A stretch of DNA of 64,000 nt from Bradymonas sp963697525 (GTDB taxonomy: Bacteria > Myxococcota_A > Bradymonadia > Bradymonadales > Bradymonadaceae): positions 3,782,001 through 3,846,000 of the forward strand of contig OY969087.1 of NCBI GenBank assembly GCA_963697525.1, read 5' to 3'. Below the pieces are notes generated by a model. It did no database searches. It was given only the letters and a program-made list of their open reading frames with translations, and was not told the DNA's origin. A program made the translations under genes and the position numbers. Every line of letters starts with the position of its first letter. Position 1 is the first letter of the stretch. This document shows, piece by piece, positions 35,071 to 45,520 of this stretch.

Positions 35071-38000
35071 TTGCATCGCCATCTGAATACCTGTGTCCTC
35101 ATCACCGCCGCGTTTTTTGCCTGCTTCCTCACGGCCACCACGGCCAGCGCGGCGACCTACGCGGTGCGCACCAGCTCTCAGTCCGGCGGGCCGGCGTATG
35201 CCCCGGTGACCCTGTCGGGCGCCACCAGCCTGTCGTTGGGCGACGACGCGCTATCCTCGTCGATCAACATCGGATTTTCGTTCGAGTTTTATGGGGTCAG
35301 CCATTCGACCTTGCTGGTCGGCGCTAACGGCTTCGTGACCTTCGATACCAGCGCGACCGCCAGCGGTTGCTGCCACGGCCAGTCCCTTCCCGACGCGACG
35401 GCCCCCAATGACCTGATCGCCTTATGGTGGGAGGACCTCGACCCGAGCGCCGGCGGGACCATCCGTTATGCCACGGTCGGAAGCGCCCCCAACCGCACGT
35501 TCGTCGTGGAGTTTTCCAACGTGCCCCACTGGAACAACGCCAGCGCCACGGTGAGCCTGCAGTTGCAACTCCACGAGACGACCAACGACATCGAAATCCA
35601 CTTCACCAACGCCATCGGGGACTCCGGCGGGCATACCGTCGGCGTGGAGAACGCCGCCGGGGACGCCGCGACAACCTTTCTGAATTCGGTGGCCTCACCG
35701 TCCACCGAGTACCACACGGCGGTGCTGTTCTCGCGCGATCTGGACCACGACGGGGTGGACAACTCGTCGGACAACTGTCCGGAGACCGCCAACGGCGCCC
35801 AGACCGACACCGACTCGGACGGCACCGGCAACGCCTGTGACGACGACGATGACAACGACGGCGTGCCCGACGCTCAAGACGACTCCCCGCTGGACCCGAC
35901 CGTGTGCCGAGACAGCGACGGTGACTCGTGCGACGACTGCGCGCGCGGCGTCGATGGGTTTGGCAGCGCCAGTGATGCCGACCCCGCGAACGACGGCACC
36001 GACACCGACGGCGACGGACTGTGCGACGCCGGGGACCCCGACTCCGACAACGACGGCGTTGCCGACGGTTCCGACCCCGCGCCCACCGACCCGACCGTAT
36101 GCGGTGATACCGATCTGGACACCTGTGACGACTGCGCCGTGGGCGTCGACGGGTTTGGCCCGGCCGCCGACGCCGACCCCGGCCATGACGGACCCGACGC
36201 CGACCACGACGGGTTGTGCGACGCCGGCGACCCGGCGCCAGTCGCCACCAACGACACCTATGCGCTCGACGAGGACACCACGCTGACCGTGAGCGCCGCC
36301 CAGGGGGTGTTGAGCAACGACGCCGACGCCGACAACGATCCCCTGACCGCCGCCAAGCGAAGCGGCCCCAGCCACGGCACGTTGACCCTGAGTACCAACG
36401 GCTCGTTCACCTACACCCCCGACGCCAACTATCACGGCGACGACTCGTTTACTTACGTCGCCAATGACATTACCTCCGACTCCAACGTGGCGAGCGTCTC
36501 GCTGACCGTGCGCAACGTCAACGACGCGCCCGTCTTCGTCGATCCCACCCCGACGAGTTCGCTGGGCGCCCAGGAGGGCCAGGCGTTGGCCTTCAATCTG
36601 GCCGCGAGCGATGCCGACGGCGACACGCTCACCTACGCGGTGCGCGGCCTGCCCGGCGCGGCCAGCGTGGACGCAAGCAGCGGCGCGTTTTCGTGGACGC
36701 CGACCTTCGCCGACGGCGGCACCTGGGTGGCCACGCTGGTCGTCTCCGATGGCACCGTCGAGACCACCAGCGACCTGACTATCGACGTCAGCGTGGTCGA
36801 CAAAGACGCCGACGGCGCCGCCGATCACGGCGAATCGGGCGTCGGACTCGATCCCACCGACCCCGATACCGACGGCGACACCATCTCGGACGGCGACGAG
36901 GTGGGCGATATCTCCTCGCCCACCGACACCGACGACGACGGCACCATCGATGCCCTGGACGACGACTCCGACGGCGATGGCGTCAGCGACGCCGACGAGG
37001 CCGGCGATGATGACCTGGCCACCCCGCCGGTGGATACCGACGGCGACGGGACGCCCGACTTTCAGGATACCGACGCCGACGGCGACGGGGTCAGCGACGA
37101 CCAGGACAATTGCCGCGTCCAGCAAAACGTCGATCAGGCCGACGCCGACGGCGACGGCAAGGGCGATGCGTGCGACAGCGACGATGACAACGACGGCCTG
37201 GCCGACTACGTCGAGCCGGGCGTGGGGCTGAACCCCACCAATCCGGACACCGACGCAGACACCATCTCCGACGGCGACGAGGTCGGCGATATCTCCTCGC
37301 CCACCGACACCGACAACGACGGCATCATCGACGCCCTGGACGACGACTCCGACGGCGATGGCATCAGCGACGCCGACGAGGCCGGTGACGACGACCTGGC
37401 CACCCCGCCGGTGGACACCGACGGCGATGGCACGCCCGATTTTCAGGACACCGACGCCGACGGTGACGGCGTCGACGACATCAAGGACAATTGCCGCCTG
37501 GTCGCCAACGCCGACCAGGCCGACGCCGACGAAAACGGGGTCGGAGACGTCTGTGACGGCGACCAGGATGGCGACGGGGTCGACAACGACAGCGACAATT
37601 GCCCGGCGGTGGCCAACGCCGACCAGGCCGACATGGACCAGGACGGCAAGGGCGACGCTTGCGACGGCGACGCCGACGGCGACGACGTCGACGATGCGGG
37701 CGACAATTGCCCGGGACTTGCCAACGCCGATCAGGGCGATGTCGACGGCGACGGCACCGGCGATGCCTGCGACACCGACGCCGACGGTGACGGATTGGAG
37801 AACACCGCCGACAACTGCCCGTTGGTCGCCAACGCCGACCAGGCCGACATGGACCAGGACGGCAAGGGCGATGCCTGCGACCCCGACGACGACAATGACG
37901 GCGTCGCCGACAGCGCCGACCGTTGCTCGTTGGAGGCCGGCGGGGGCGCCGACGGCTGCCCGAAGCTCGGCGCGGAGGCGGCCGGCTGCGGCTGCAACAG

Positions 38001-38088
38001 CGCCGGCGCCCCCGCCGACGGGGCGCTGGCCGTGCTGATGATCGTCGGGCTGGCGTTCGTCTCCCGCCGCCGCCGGCGACGGCGTTGA
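35071..38088 (+). CDS. Surface protein: TSP3 Ca-binding repeats with MYXO-CTERM-like anchor
   Basis: A 1005-residue exported protein. Order: signal peptide, a jelly-roll-like N-terminal domain (about 25-220), thrombospondin type-3 repeats (DSDGTGNACDDDDDNDGVPD type), a VCBS/cadherin-like pair (NDTYALDEDTTLTVSAAQGV; DADGDTLTYAVRGLPG), then a long second TSP3 array (about 575-965). The C-terminus has GCGCNSAGAP, one hydrophobic helix and RRRRRRR, the pattern of MYXO-CTERM signals cleaved and lipidated on the cell surface. The start is a TTG with GGAG 7 bp ahead; no ATG fits. Aspartate content suggests extensive Ca binding. Function unknown; adhesion or matrix role is inferred. Confidence 0.9.
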   Translation: MHRHLNTCVLITAAFFACFLTATTASAATYAVRTSSQSGGPAYAPVTLSGATSLSLGDDALSSSINIGFSFEFYGVSHSTLLVGANGFVTFDTSATASGCCHGQSLPDATAPNDLIALWWEDLDPSAGGTIRYATVGSAPNRTFVVEFSNVPHWNNASATVSLQLQLHETTNDIEIHFTNAIGDSGGHTVGVENAAGDAATTFLNSVASPSTEYHTAVLFSRDLDHDGVDNSSDNCPETANGAQTDTDSDGTGNACDDDDDNDGVPDAQDDSPLDPTVCRDSDGDSCDDCARGVDGFGSASDADPANDGTDTDGDGLCDAGDPDSDNDGVADGSDPAPTDPTVCGDTDLDTCDDCAVGVDGFGPAADADPGHDGPDADHDGLCDAGDPAPVATNDTYALDEDTTLTVSAAQGVLSNDADADNDPLTAAKRSGPSHGTLTLSTNGSFTYTPDANYHGDDSFTYVANDITSDSNVASVSLTVRNVNDAPVFVDPTPTSSLGAQEGQALAFNLAASDADGDTLTYAVRGLPGAASVDASSGAFSWTPTFADGGTWVATLVVSDGTVETTSDLTIDVSVVDKDADGAADHGESGVGLDPTDPDTDGDTISDGDEVGDISSPTDTDDDGTIDALDDDSDGDGVSDADEAGDDDLATPPVDTDGDGTPDFQDTDADGDGVSDDQDNCRVQQNVDQADADGDGKGDACDSDDDNDGLADYVEPGVGLNPTNPDTDADTISDGDEVGDISSPTDTDNDGIIDALDDDSDGDGISDADEAGDDDLATPPVDTDGDGTPDFQDTDADGDGVDDIKDNCRLVANADQADADENGVGDVCDGDQDGDGVDNDSDNCPAVANADQADMDQDGKGDACDGDADGDDVDDAGDNCPGLANADQGDVDGDGTGDACDTDADGDGLENTADNCPLVANADQADMDQDGKGDACDPDDDNDGVADSADRCSLEAGGGADGCPKLGAEAAGCGCNSAGAPADGALAVLMIVGLAFVSRRRRRRR

Positions 38089-38188
38089 CCTGCCGGTCAT
38101 GCGACCTAACTTTGGCAATGATCGCAGCGCTTTAGGCGGCCAATGGGGCCGCCGAGCGCACCGCGAGAATTCCCCCGAGGAGGTCGCC

Positions 38189-38779
38189 ATGCCGCACCCG
38201 CGTATTCCCGGCTACGATTACGGCTCCGACAACCTGGAGCGCTCGCCGATCAGCGAAGAGGAGTTCTCCTATCTGCGTCGCACGGTGCGTTTTACGCACG
38301 ACGACAAGGAATACCTGGAGATGGCCGCCGAGGTGCTCGACGGCAAGCTCGATGAGATCGTGGAGGTCTGGTACGAGTTCGTCGCCGACAACGACTTCCT
38401 GTTGGCCTACTTCAGCACGCCCGGCGGTGAGCCCATCGAGGAGTACCTGGAGCGGGTGCGCCCGCGCTTTGCCCGCTGGATCGAGGACACCTGTCTGCGC
38501 CGCTACGACCAGCAGTGGCTCGACTACATGCACGAGATCGGGCGGCGGCATACCCGCCAAAAGAAGAATCAGACCGACCAGGTCGACGCGGTCGACCATA
38601 TACCGCTGCGCTATGTGATCGGGTTTATCTACCCGATCTCCACCACCATCAAAGAGTATTTGGAGGAGAGCGACCACAGCGCGCACGACGTCGAGCGCAT
38701 GTACGACGCCTGGTTCAAGTCGGTGATCATGCAGGTGGCGCTGTGGAGCGAGCCATACGCGCGTGATGGTTGGTTCTAG
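38189..38779 (+). CDS. Protoglobin-domain heme protein
   Basis: A 196-residue single-domain globin of the protoglobin/globin-coupled-sensor class. Characteristic segments are RSPISEEEFSYLRRTVRFTHDD, FARWIEDTCLRRYDQQWLDY and YDAWFKSVIMQVALWSEPY; the proximal heme His is in MHEIGRRH (His115 or His121). No output domain is attached, so it is a stand-alone gas-binding protein rather than a transducer. The start has GAGGAGG 7 bp upstream, the same context as the gene at 33436. It stands alone between the TSP3 protein and a convergent TM2 gene. Confidence 0.93.
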   Translation: MPHPRIPGYDYGSDNLERSPISEEEFSYLRRTVRFTHDDKEYLEMAAEVLDGKLDEIVEVWYEFVADNDFLLAYFSTPGGEPIEEYLERVRPRFARWIEDTCLRRYDQQWLDYMHEIGRRHTRQKKNQTDQVDAVDHIPLRYVIGFIYPISTTIKEYLEESDHSAHDVERMYDAWFKSVIMQVALWSEPYARDGWF

Positions 38780-38796
38780 CCGATGGCCCGACGGCC

Positions 38797-39642
38797 TCAG
38801 GTCGGCTCGAGCTCGCGATCGGCGTTGCGCCGGTTGCGGTTGGCGACGTTGTAGGCGTCGACGATCGCCCAGATATTGATGATCCAGCCCATCCCGAAGG
38901 TCAGCCACAGCACCCAACAGGCCACGAACATCACCAGGCCTTTGCCCACCTGGCGGTTGTAGATCTGGCCAGTACCCACGATGAGCACGCTGAGCAGGCC
39001 GGCGATCATGGGGTCGGCCTGGCGATGGCGGATCAAGTCGCGGTGCTCGTAGCGCGCCATGCGGGTATCCCGCGGAGACTGCCACGGCTGCTGGTGGGGC
39101 GCGCCAGGGTCATGGTGGCGAGGATGATGTGGCGCGGCACCAGGGGGCGCCGGCGTCGCCGACGGCCCGTCGTACGGTGGCGTCCATCGCTGGGGGAGGT
39201 GAGCGGAGCCATCGGCTCCCGAGCGGTCATCGGGGGCCGCGAAGCCGTAGCCGCCGGCCTCGCCGGGGTGGCCGACCGTGCCATCGCAGCCATCCGGCGC
39301 CACGGCCGCCGGGGCGGGGCGTCGGGAGGGCTGGAAGGGCGGCGCGGCCGCCGGTGCGTGCCCGACCGCGCCGTCGGCACCGCCGGGCTGGGCCCAGTCA
39401 GTGGCCGAGGCCGCCCCGCGAAGCCGCGCGTGGCCGTCGGCGCCCAGGCTGTAATACAACTGGCCGTTTTCGTCGAAGTCCAGGTCCAGCAACGAATGCT
39501 TGACCATCTCGTCGAGCACTTGCTCGGCGGACCGACTGGTCACGTCGAGTTCGTAAGCGACGAACGACGGGGTCAGTGGAATGTCGCCCTGTTCGTCGAA
39601 GATCGAAAGGACGCGGTCAAATCTGCGATCGGTTTGGTACAT
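38797..39642 (-). CDS. Winged-helix/TM2-domain fusion protein
   Basis: A 281-residue protein. Residues 1-70 (DRVLSIFDEQGDIPLTPSFVAYELDVTSRSAEQVLDEMVKHSLLD in part) resemble a winged-helix domain. A Pro/Ala/His-rich linker (about 80-200) follows, then a TM2 domain: GLLSVLIVGTGQIYNRQVGKG, a second helix (MFVACWVLWLTFGMGW) and INIWAIVDAYNVANRNR. TM2 proteins form a two-helix hairpin in the membrane and commonly carry varied cytosolic modules. The DNA- or protein-binding role of the first domain is inferred. Confidence 0.8.
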   Translation of the reverse strand: MYQTDRRFDRVLSIFDEQGDIPLTPSFVAYELDVTSRSAEQVLDEMVKHSLLDLDFDENGQLYYSLGADGHARLRGAASATDWAQPGGADGAVGHAPAAAPPFQPSRRPAPAAVAPDGCDGTVGHPGEAGGYGFAAPDDRSGADGSAHLPQRWTPPYDGPSATPAPPGAAPHHPRHHDPGAPHQQPWQSPRDTRMARYEHRDLIRHRQADPMIAGLLSVLIVGTGQIYNRQVGKGLVMFVACWVLWLTFGMGWIINIWAIVDAYNVANRNRRNADRELEPT

Positions 39643-39774
39643 AAGTCAGCCGCATCGGAACTCGAATTATCCGCGCCTGGCCCACGGCGGCCTGCCGCGG
39701 GGCGTGTGGCGCGGTGCACCACTCGCACAGCCAGTCTGCCAGTGACACGGTGGGCGTGCAAGCGCGCTGATAAT

Positions 39775-40221
39775 TCAGTGAATTTGTTTGCGAATGCGCT
39801 GGCGTACTTCAAGCATGCGCGGATCGGGTCGATGGCCGAGTTTTCGCTGCCAGAAAATATACTGCTCGCACACCGCCAGGGCCTGGTCGGGGCGATGTCG
39901 CTCGACGAGCAACTCGGCTAACTCACGGTAGGGAGGACCGGCGATACCGCCGACGCGCGATCGCTGGGACTGCTGGAGGGCCTCGATAGCCCGTTGGTAG
40001 CTAAATTCGGCGCGATCAGTGCATCCCCTCCGCCGCAGAGCCCTCGCCTCGGCCAGGGCCTCCTTATAAGCACGGAAGGGGCGATCTTCTTCCAAAATCG
40101 GCGGCGAAAGTGTGCGCGAGGGCAGGGAGAGCGCCGTGGTGGGGGGATCCTCGGGATCCATCCACATGACCATCGCGATGAGCACGGCGATGAAGATCAC
40201 GATGAGCAGTGAACTGACCAT
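39775..40221 (-). CDS. Membrane-anchored TPR-like hypothetical protein
   Basis: A 148-residue protein with an N-terminal membrane helix (VSSLLIVIFIAVLIAMVMW) and a soluble helical part. Residues 50-95 (EALAEARALRRRGCTDRAEF then QRAIEAL) and 100-130 (ELAELLVERHRPDQALAVCEQY) look like two degenerate TPR units. Its ATG lies 3 bp after the stop of the upstream sphingomyelinase-like gene, so the two probably share a transcript. No further function can be stated. Confidence 0.7.
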   Translation of the reverse strand: MVSSLLIVIFIAVLIAMVMWMDPEDPPTTALSLPSRTLSPPILEEDRPFRAYKEALAEARALRRRGCTDRAEFSYQRAIEALQQSQRSRVGGIAGPPYRELAELLVERHRPDQALAVCEQYIFWQRKLGHRPDPRMLEVRQRIRKQIH

Positions 40222-40224
40222 CGC

Positions 40225-41373
40225 CTAGCGGGCCGAGGACGGGTTCAAACTGGCGTTGAGATCGGCGTCGCGCCCGATGTGCACCGTCGCCGCCACGGCC
40301 TGATGGTCGGACAGGTAGGTCGTGCCGCAGGCATCATTGCGAAGGGGCACGGTATGCGCCTGCACCACGTGGACGTCCAGGTCCGGGGCCAGCCGCGGTG
40401 GGCCGAAGTGCATCACGTAGTCGATGCGCATGCGCTCTCGCCAGTGGGTGTCGTCGTTGGGGCTCAGGCACGGCTGCATGGTCTGGGCGGTGCAGTTGTA
40501 GGTGTTGATCGGGCGCGTGCCCCGGGCGTCGAAGGTCCACGGACCGGAGAGCTTGCGCAGCGCATCGACCGGGAAGGGCCGGCACGTCGCCCGGCACAGC
40601 GCGCTGTGGCACTGGACGCAACTATTGCCCAGCAGTCCCATGATGCTGGCATACTCGGTGGCCTTGCCCGAGCGTGGGTTACGCGGCGCCCAGCGAAGCC
40701 CGTTGAGGTTGAGATCGCCCATCAACAACGTCGGCCAGCGCCGGAAGCTGGGATGGGAGGCAAAAAAGTCGTGGATCTGCTCGAGTTGGCTGCGCCGAAC
40801 CTCCTTGGCGTTGGGATCGCTGCCCGAGTTCAGGTGGGTGGCGAGCAGGTTGACTTTCAGATGTCGAGAGACCCGAATGAGCGCCCACACAAACCCCTTG
40901 GTGGCCAGGCAATCGTTGAACTCACCGCTGCAGCGGTGGAAGCGGTGAGCGCTCCATTCCTCGATGGGGTGGCGGCTGAGCACGGACACGCCCCCGTTGG
41001 TGCGAAAGCCCTGGGCGGTCGGCAGCGAGAGCAGCCGGTAGGGGAAGCGCTTGGCGACGATATCGGAGAGCTTGGAGACCGCCTGATGGTCGAAGGTCTC
41101 GTCGAGGACCACGATGTCGCGCGGCAGGGGCTCGGTGGCCAACCGCTGGGCGATATGAGTGGCCCGGCAGGTGTTACGGTCGCCCCAGCTCACCGGCGGC
41201 GGTCGCAAAAACGTGTTGTAGGTCAGCAGCCGTAGGCTCTCGTGGACCGGGTGTCGGTCGTTGATGTCCACCTTGTGTCGGTGGGTGTCCAGGTCCCCGG
41301 TGTGCTGCTCGGCAGCGCTGAACGAGTTCAACGCCAGAAGCAAGACGATGCTAGCAATACCAAACTCTCGCAT
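40225..41373 (-). CDS. Secreted endonuclease/exonuclease/phosphatase-family sphingomyelinase-like enzyme
   Basis: A 382-residue exported protein (signal MREFGIASIVLLLALNSFSA). The EEP catalytic fold is visible: RLLTYNTFLRPP, the metal-binding Glu in IVVLDETFDHQAV, GGVSVLSRHPIEEW, LLATHLNSGSDPNAKEVR, LLMGDLNLNG (GDxN), RIDYVMHF and TYLSDHQAVAAT (SDH). The arrangement and length match bacterial sphingomyelinase C and neutral sphingomyelinases (SmcL, beta-toxin) better than nucleases. Several Cys pairs in the 250-300 region suggest disulfides, consistent with export. It probably hydrolyses sphingomyelin or a related phospholipid headgroup; the exact substrate cannot be decided. Confidence 0.85.
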   Translation of the reverse strand: MREFGIASIVLLLALNSFSAAEQHTGDLDTHRHKVDINDRHPVHESLRLLTYNTFLRPPPVSWGDRNTCRATHIAQRLATEPLPRDIVVLDETFDHQAVSKLSDIVAKRFPYRLLSLPTAQGFRTNGGVSVLSRHPIEEWSAHRFHRCSGEFNDCLATKGFVWALIRVSRHLKVNLLATHLNSGSDPNAKEVRRSQLEQIHDFFASHPSFRRWPTLLMGDLNLNGLRWAPRNPRSGKATEYASIMGLLGNSCVQCHSALCRATCRPFPVDALRKLSGPWTFDARGTRPINTYNCTAQTMQPCLSPNDDTHWRERMRIDYVMHFGPPRLAPDLDVHVVQAHTVPLRNDACGTTYLSDHQAVAATVHIGRDADLNASLNPSSAR

Positions 41374-41568
41374 GAGAATGCTCCAAAGACCGGCGTTCCG
41401 GCCGTCCCCTCATTATCCCCTCGCGCGCGCAGAAATCGGTGTGGCGACGCCGATCGACCGCGACGAGGAGCCCCCTCGCAAACAAGTGTGTTACATCTGT
41501 TGAATATGGGCACGTGGCCCGGGATTCCCACCCCCCGCAGGGCGGATGATGTCGCCTACGTTCGTCCA

Positions 41569-44085
<2,517 letters not shown>

Positions 44086-44239
44086 GGCGGCCTTGAATAG
44101 GGGATGAGCGTGAACAGGGCTGGGTTTGATGATACTGAAAGTGCACACCCCGAGCAAGAACACGCCTTGTGCTTTCCACCCGCTGCCGGCTCCGCTACTC
44201 TGGGGCCGAACGATTCAACCGATCGCGATTGGCGGCAGT

Positions 44240-45484
44240 ATGAACTTCGCGTTTTTCAGCCTCGAATTTTGCCTGGTCAGCGCCTTGTTGTTGGGCGCCT
44301 ATCGGCTCAAGGCACGGCTGGGCATGAGCGCGGTGGTCGCGGTAGTCGCGTCGATGCAGCTCTTTCAGGCCGTGCTCGCCTCCAGCTACTTTTGGACGGT
44401 CGGCGGCGGACTTCGCGTCAACCCCGGCTCGGCGATCCTCTTTGCCGGCAACCTCGCGGTGTTGCTGTACGCCTTCGCCCGCGACGGCATCATTCAGGCG
44501 CGCACGGTGCTGTACGCGGTCATCATCGGCAACCTGGTCCCGGCGGCGTTGGGCGCGGTGGTGGGCTGGCACGCGGCGACGGTCGCGCCCGTGGCGCTGA
44601 TGGAGCTGCCCTCCAGTCTGCTGGGACGCGGTCTGGCGGCGTCGGTGATCGGCATCATCGTCATGTACTTCGACCAGCTCATCGCCATCCTGGCGCTGAG
44701 CTGGCTGCGGCGCAAATTCGCCGGCGTCCCACTCGCCATTCATCTGTCGGCGGCGCTCGTCCTGGCGCTGTCCTTCGACACCGCCGCGTTCGTGTCGGCG
44801 CTGTTTTACGGCGCGCCTAATTACAGCCAGATCCTCGTCAGTGGCCTGGTCTCCAAGGGCGTCGGCGGGTTGGTCTATGGGCTGGTGTGGGGGATCTACC
44901 TGCAAAACCACAGCGCGTTCGAGGACAACTCCTCGCGGCAGCTCCTCGACATCCTCTTTTTTCAAGAGGACCTGTCGGCGCTGCGCGAGGCGGCGACCAC
45001 CGATGCGATGACCGGGCTGTTGAACCGGCGGGCCTATGAATTGGTCGTCGGCCAGTTGCTGCAGATGCACAGCGGGGCGAGCGCCGAGGGCTTTGCGCTG
45101 GTGTTATGCGACGCCGACCGGTTCAAGCAGGTCAACGACACGCTGGGTCACGCCGAGGGGGACCGGGTGTTGAAGGATATCGCCGCCAGCGTCCGGGCGG
45201 CGGTGCGCGAGGAGGACTACGCCTTTCGGCTCGGCGGCGACGAGTTTCTGGTGGTGTTGCCGCGCTCGGGGCTGGCCGAGGCGCGCGACGTCGCCTCGCG
45301 CATGAGCCGATTTCGCTTCGCCCACGACCGACTCGAGCACCCGGTGACGCTGACCATCGGCATCGCGGCGTACCCCGACGACGGCATCACCCGCGACGAC
45401 TTGTTCGAGGCCGCCGACCGGCGCCTGTATCAGGGAAAGACCCAGGGGCGAAACCGCATTATCGGCCACGTCGCGCAGGCGTGA
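44240..45484 (+). CDS. Membrane diguanylate cyclase (GGDEF)
   Basis: A 414-residue protein with about seven N-terminal membrane helices (residues 1-230) and a C-terminal GGDEF domain. TTDAMTGLLNRRAYELVV, CDADRFKQVNDTLGHAEGDR and the active-site loop RLGGDEF are intact, so cyclic di-GMP synthesis is expected. No RxxD inhibitory site is visible before GGDEF. The membrane part resembles the VUT/queuosine-precursor transporter type or a MASE-like sensor; ligand unknown. The start at 44240 (MNFAFF) is chosen because the upstream 38 codons lack features. Confidence 0.9.
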   Translation: MNFAFFSLEFCLVSALLLGAYRLKARLGMSAVVAVVASMQLFQAVLASSYFWTVGGGLRVNPGSAILFAGNLAVLLYAFARDGIIQARTVLYAVIIGNLVPAALGAVVGWHAATVAPVALMELPSSLLGRGLAASVIGIIVMYFDQLIAILALSWLRRKFAGVPLAIHLSAALVLALSFDTAAFVSALFYGAPNYSQILVSGLVSKGVGGLVYGLVWGIYLQNHSAFEDNSSRQLLDILFFQEDLSALREAATTDAMTGLLNRRAYELVVGQLLQMHSGASAEGFALVLCDADRFKQVNDTLGHAEGDRVLKDIAASVRAAVREEDYAFRLGGDEFLVVLPRSGLAEARDVASRMSRFRFAHDRLEHPVTLTIGIAAYPDDGITRDDLFEAADRRLYQGKTQGRNRIIGHVAQA

Positions 45485-45520
45485 TGCGCCGGCGCTCCTG
45501 CGACGGCGTCCCCGGGACGG

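Noticed and set aside
35695..38190. 831-codon minus-strand open frame
   Set aside because: Mirror of Asp-rich TSP3 codons; Val/Gly/Ile low complexity only.
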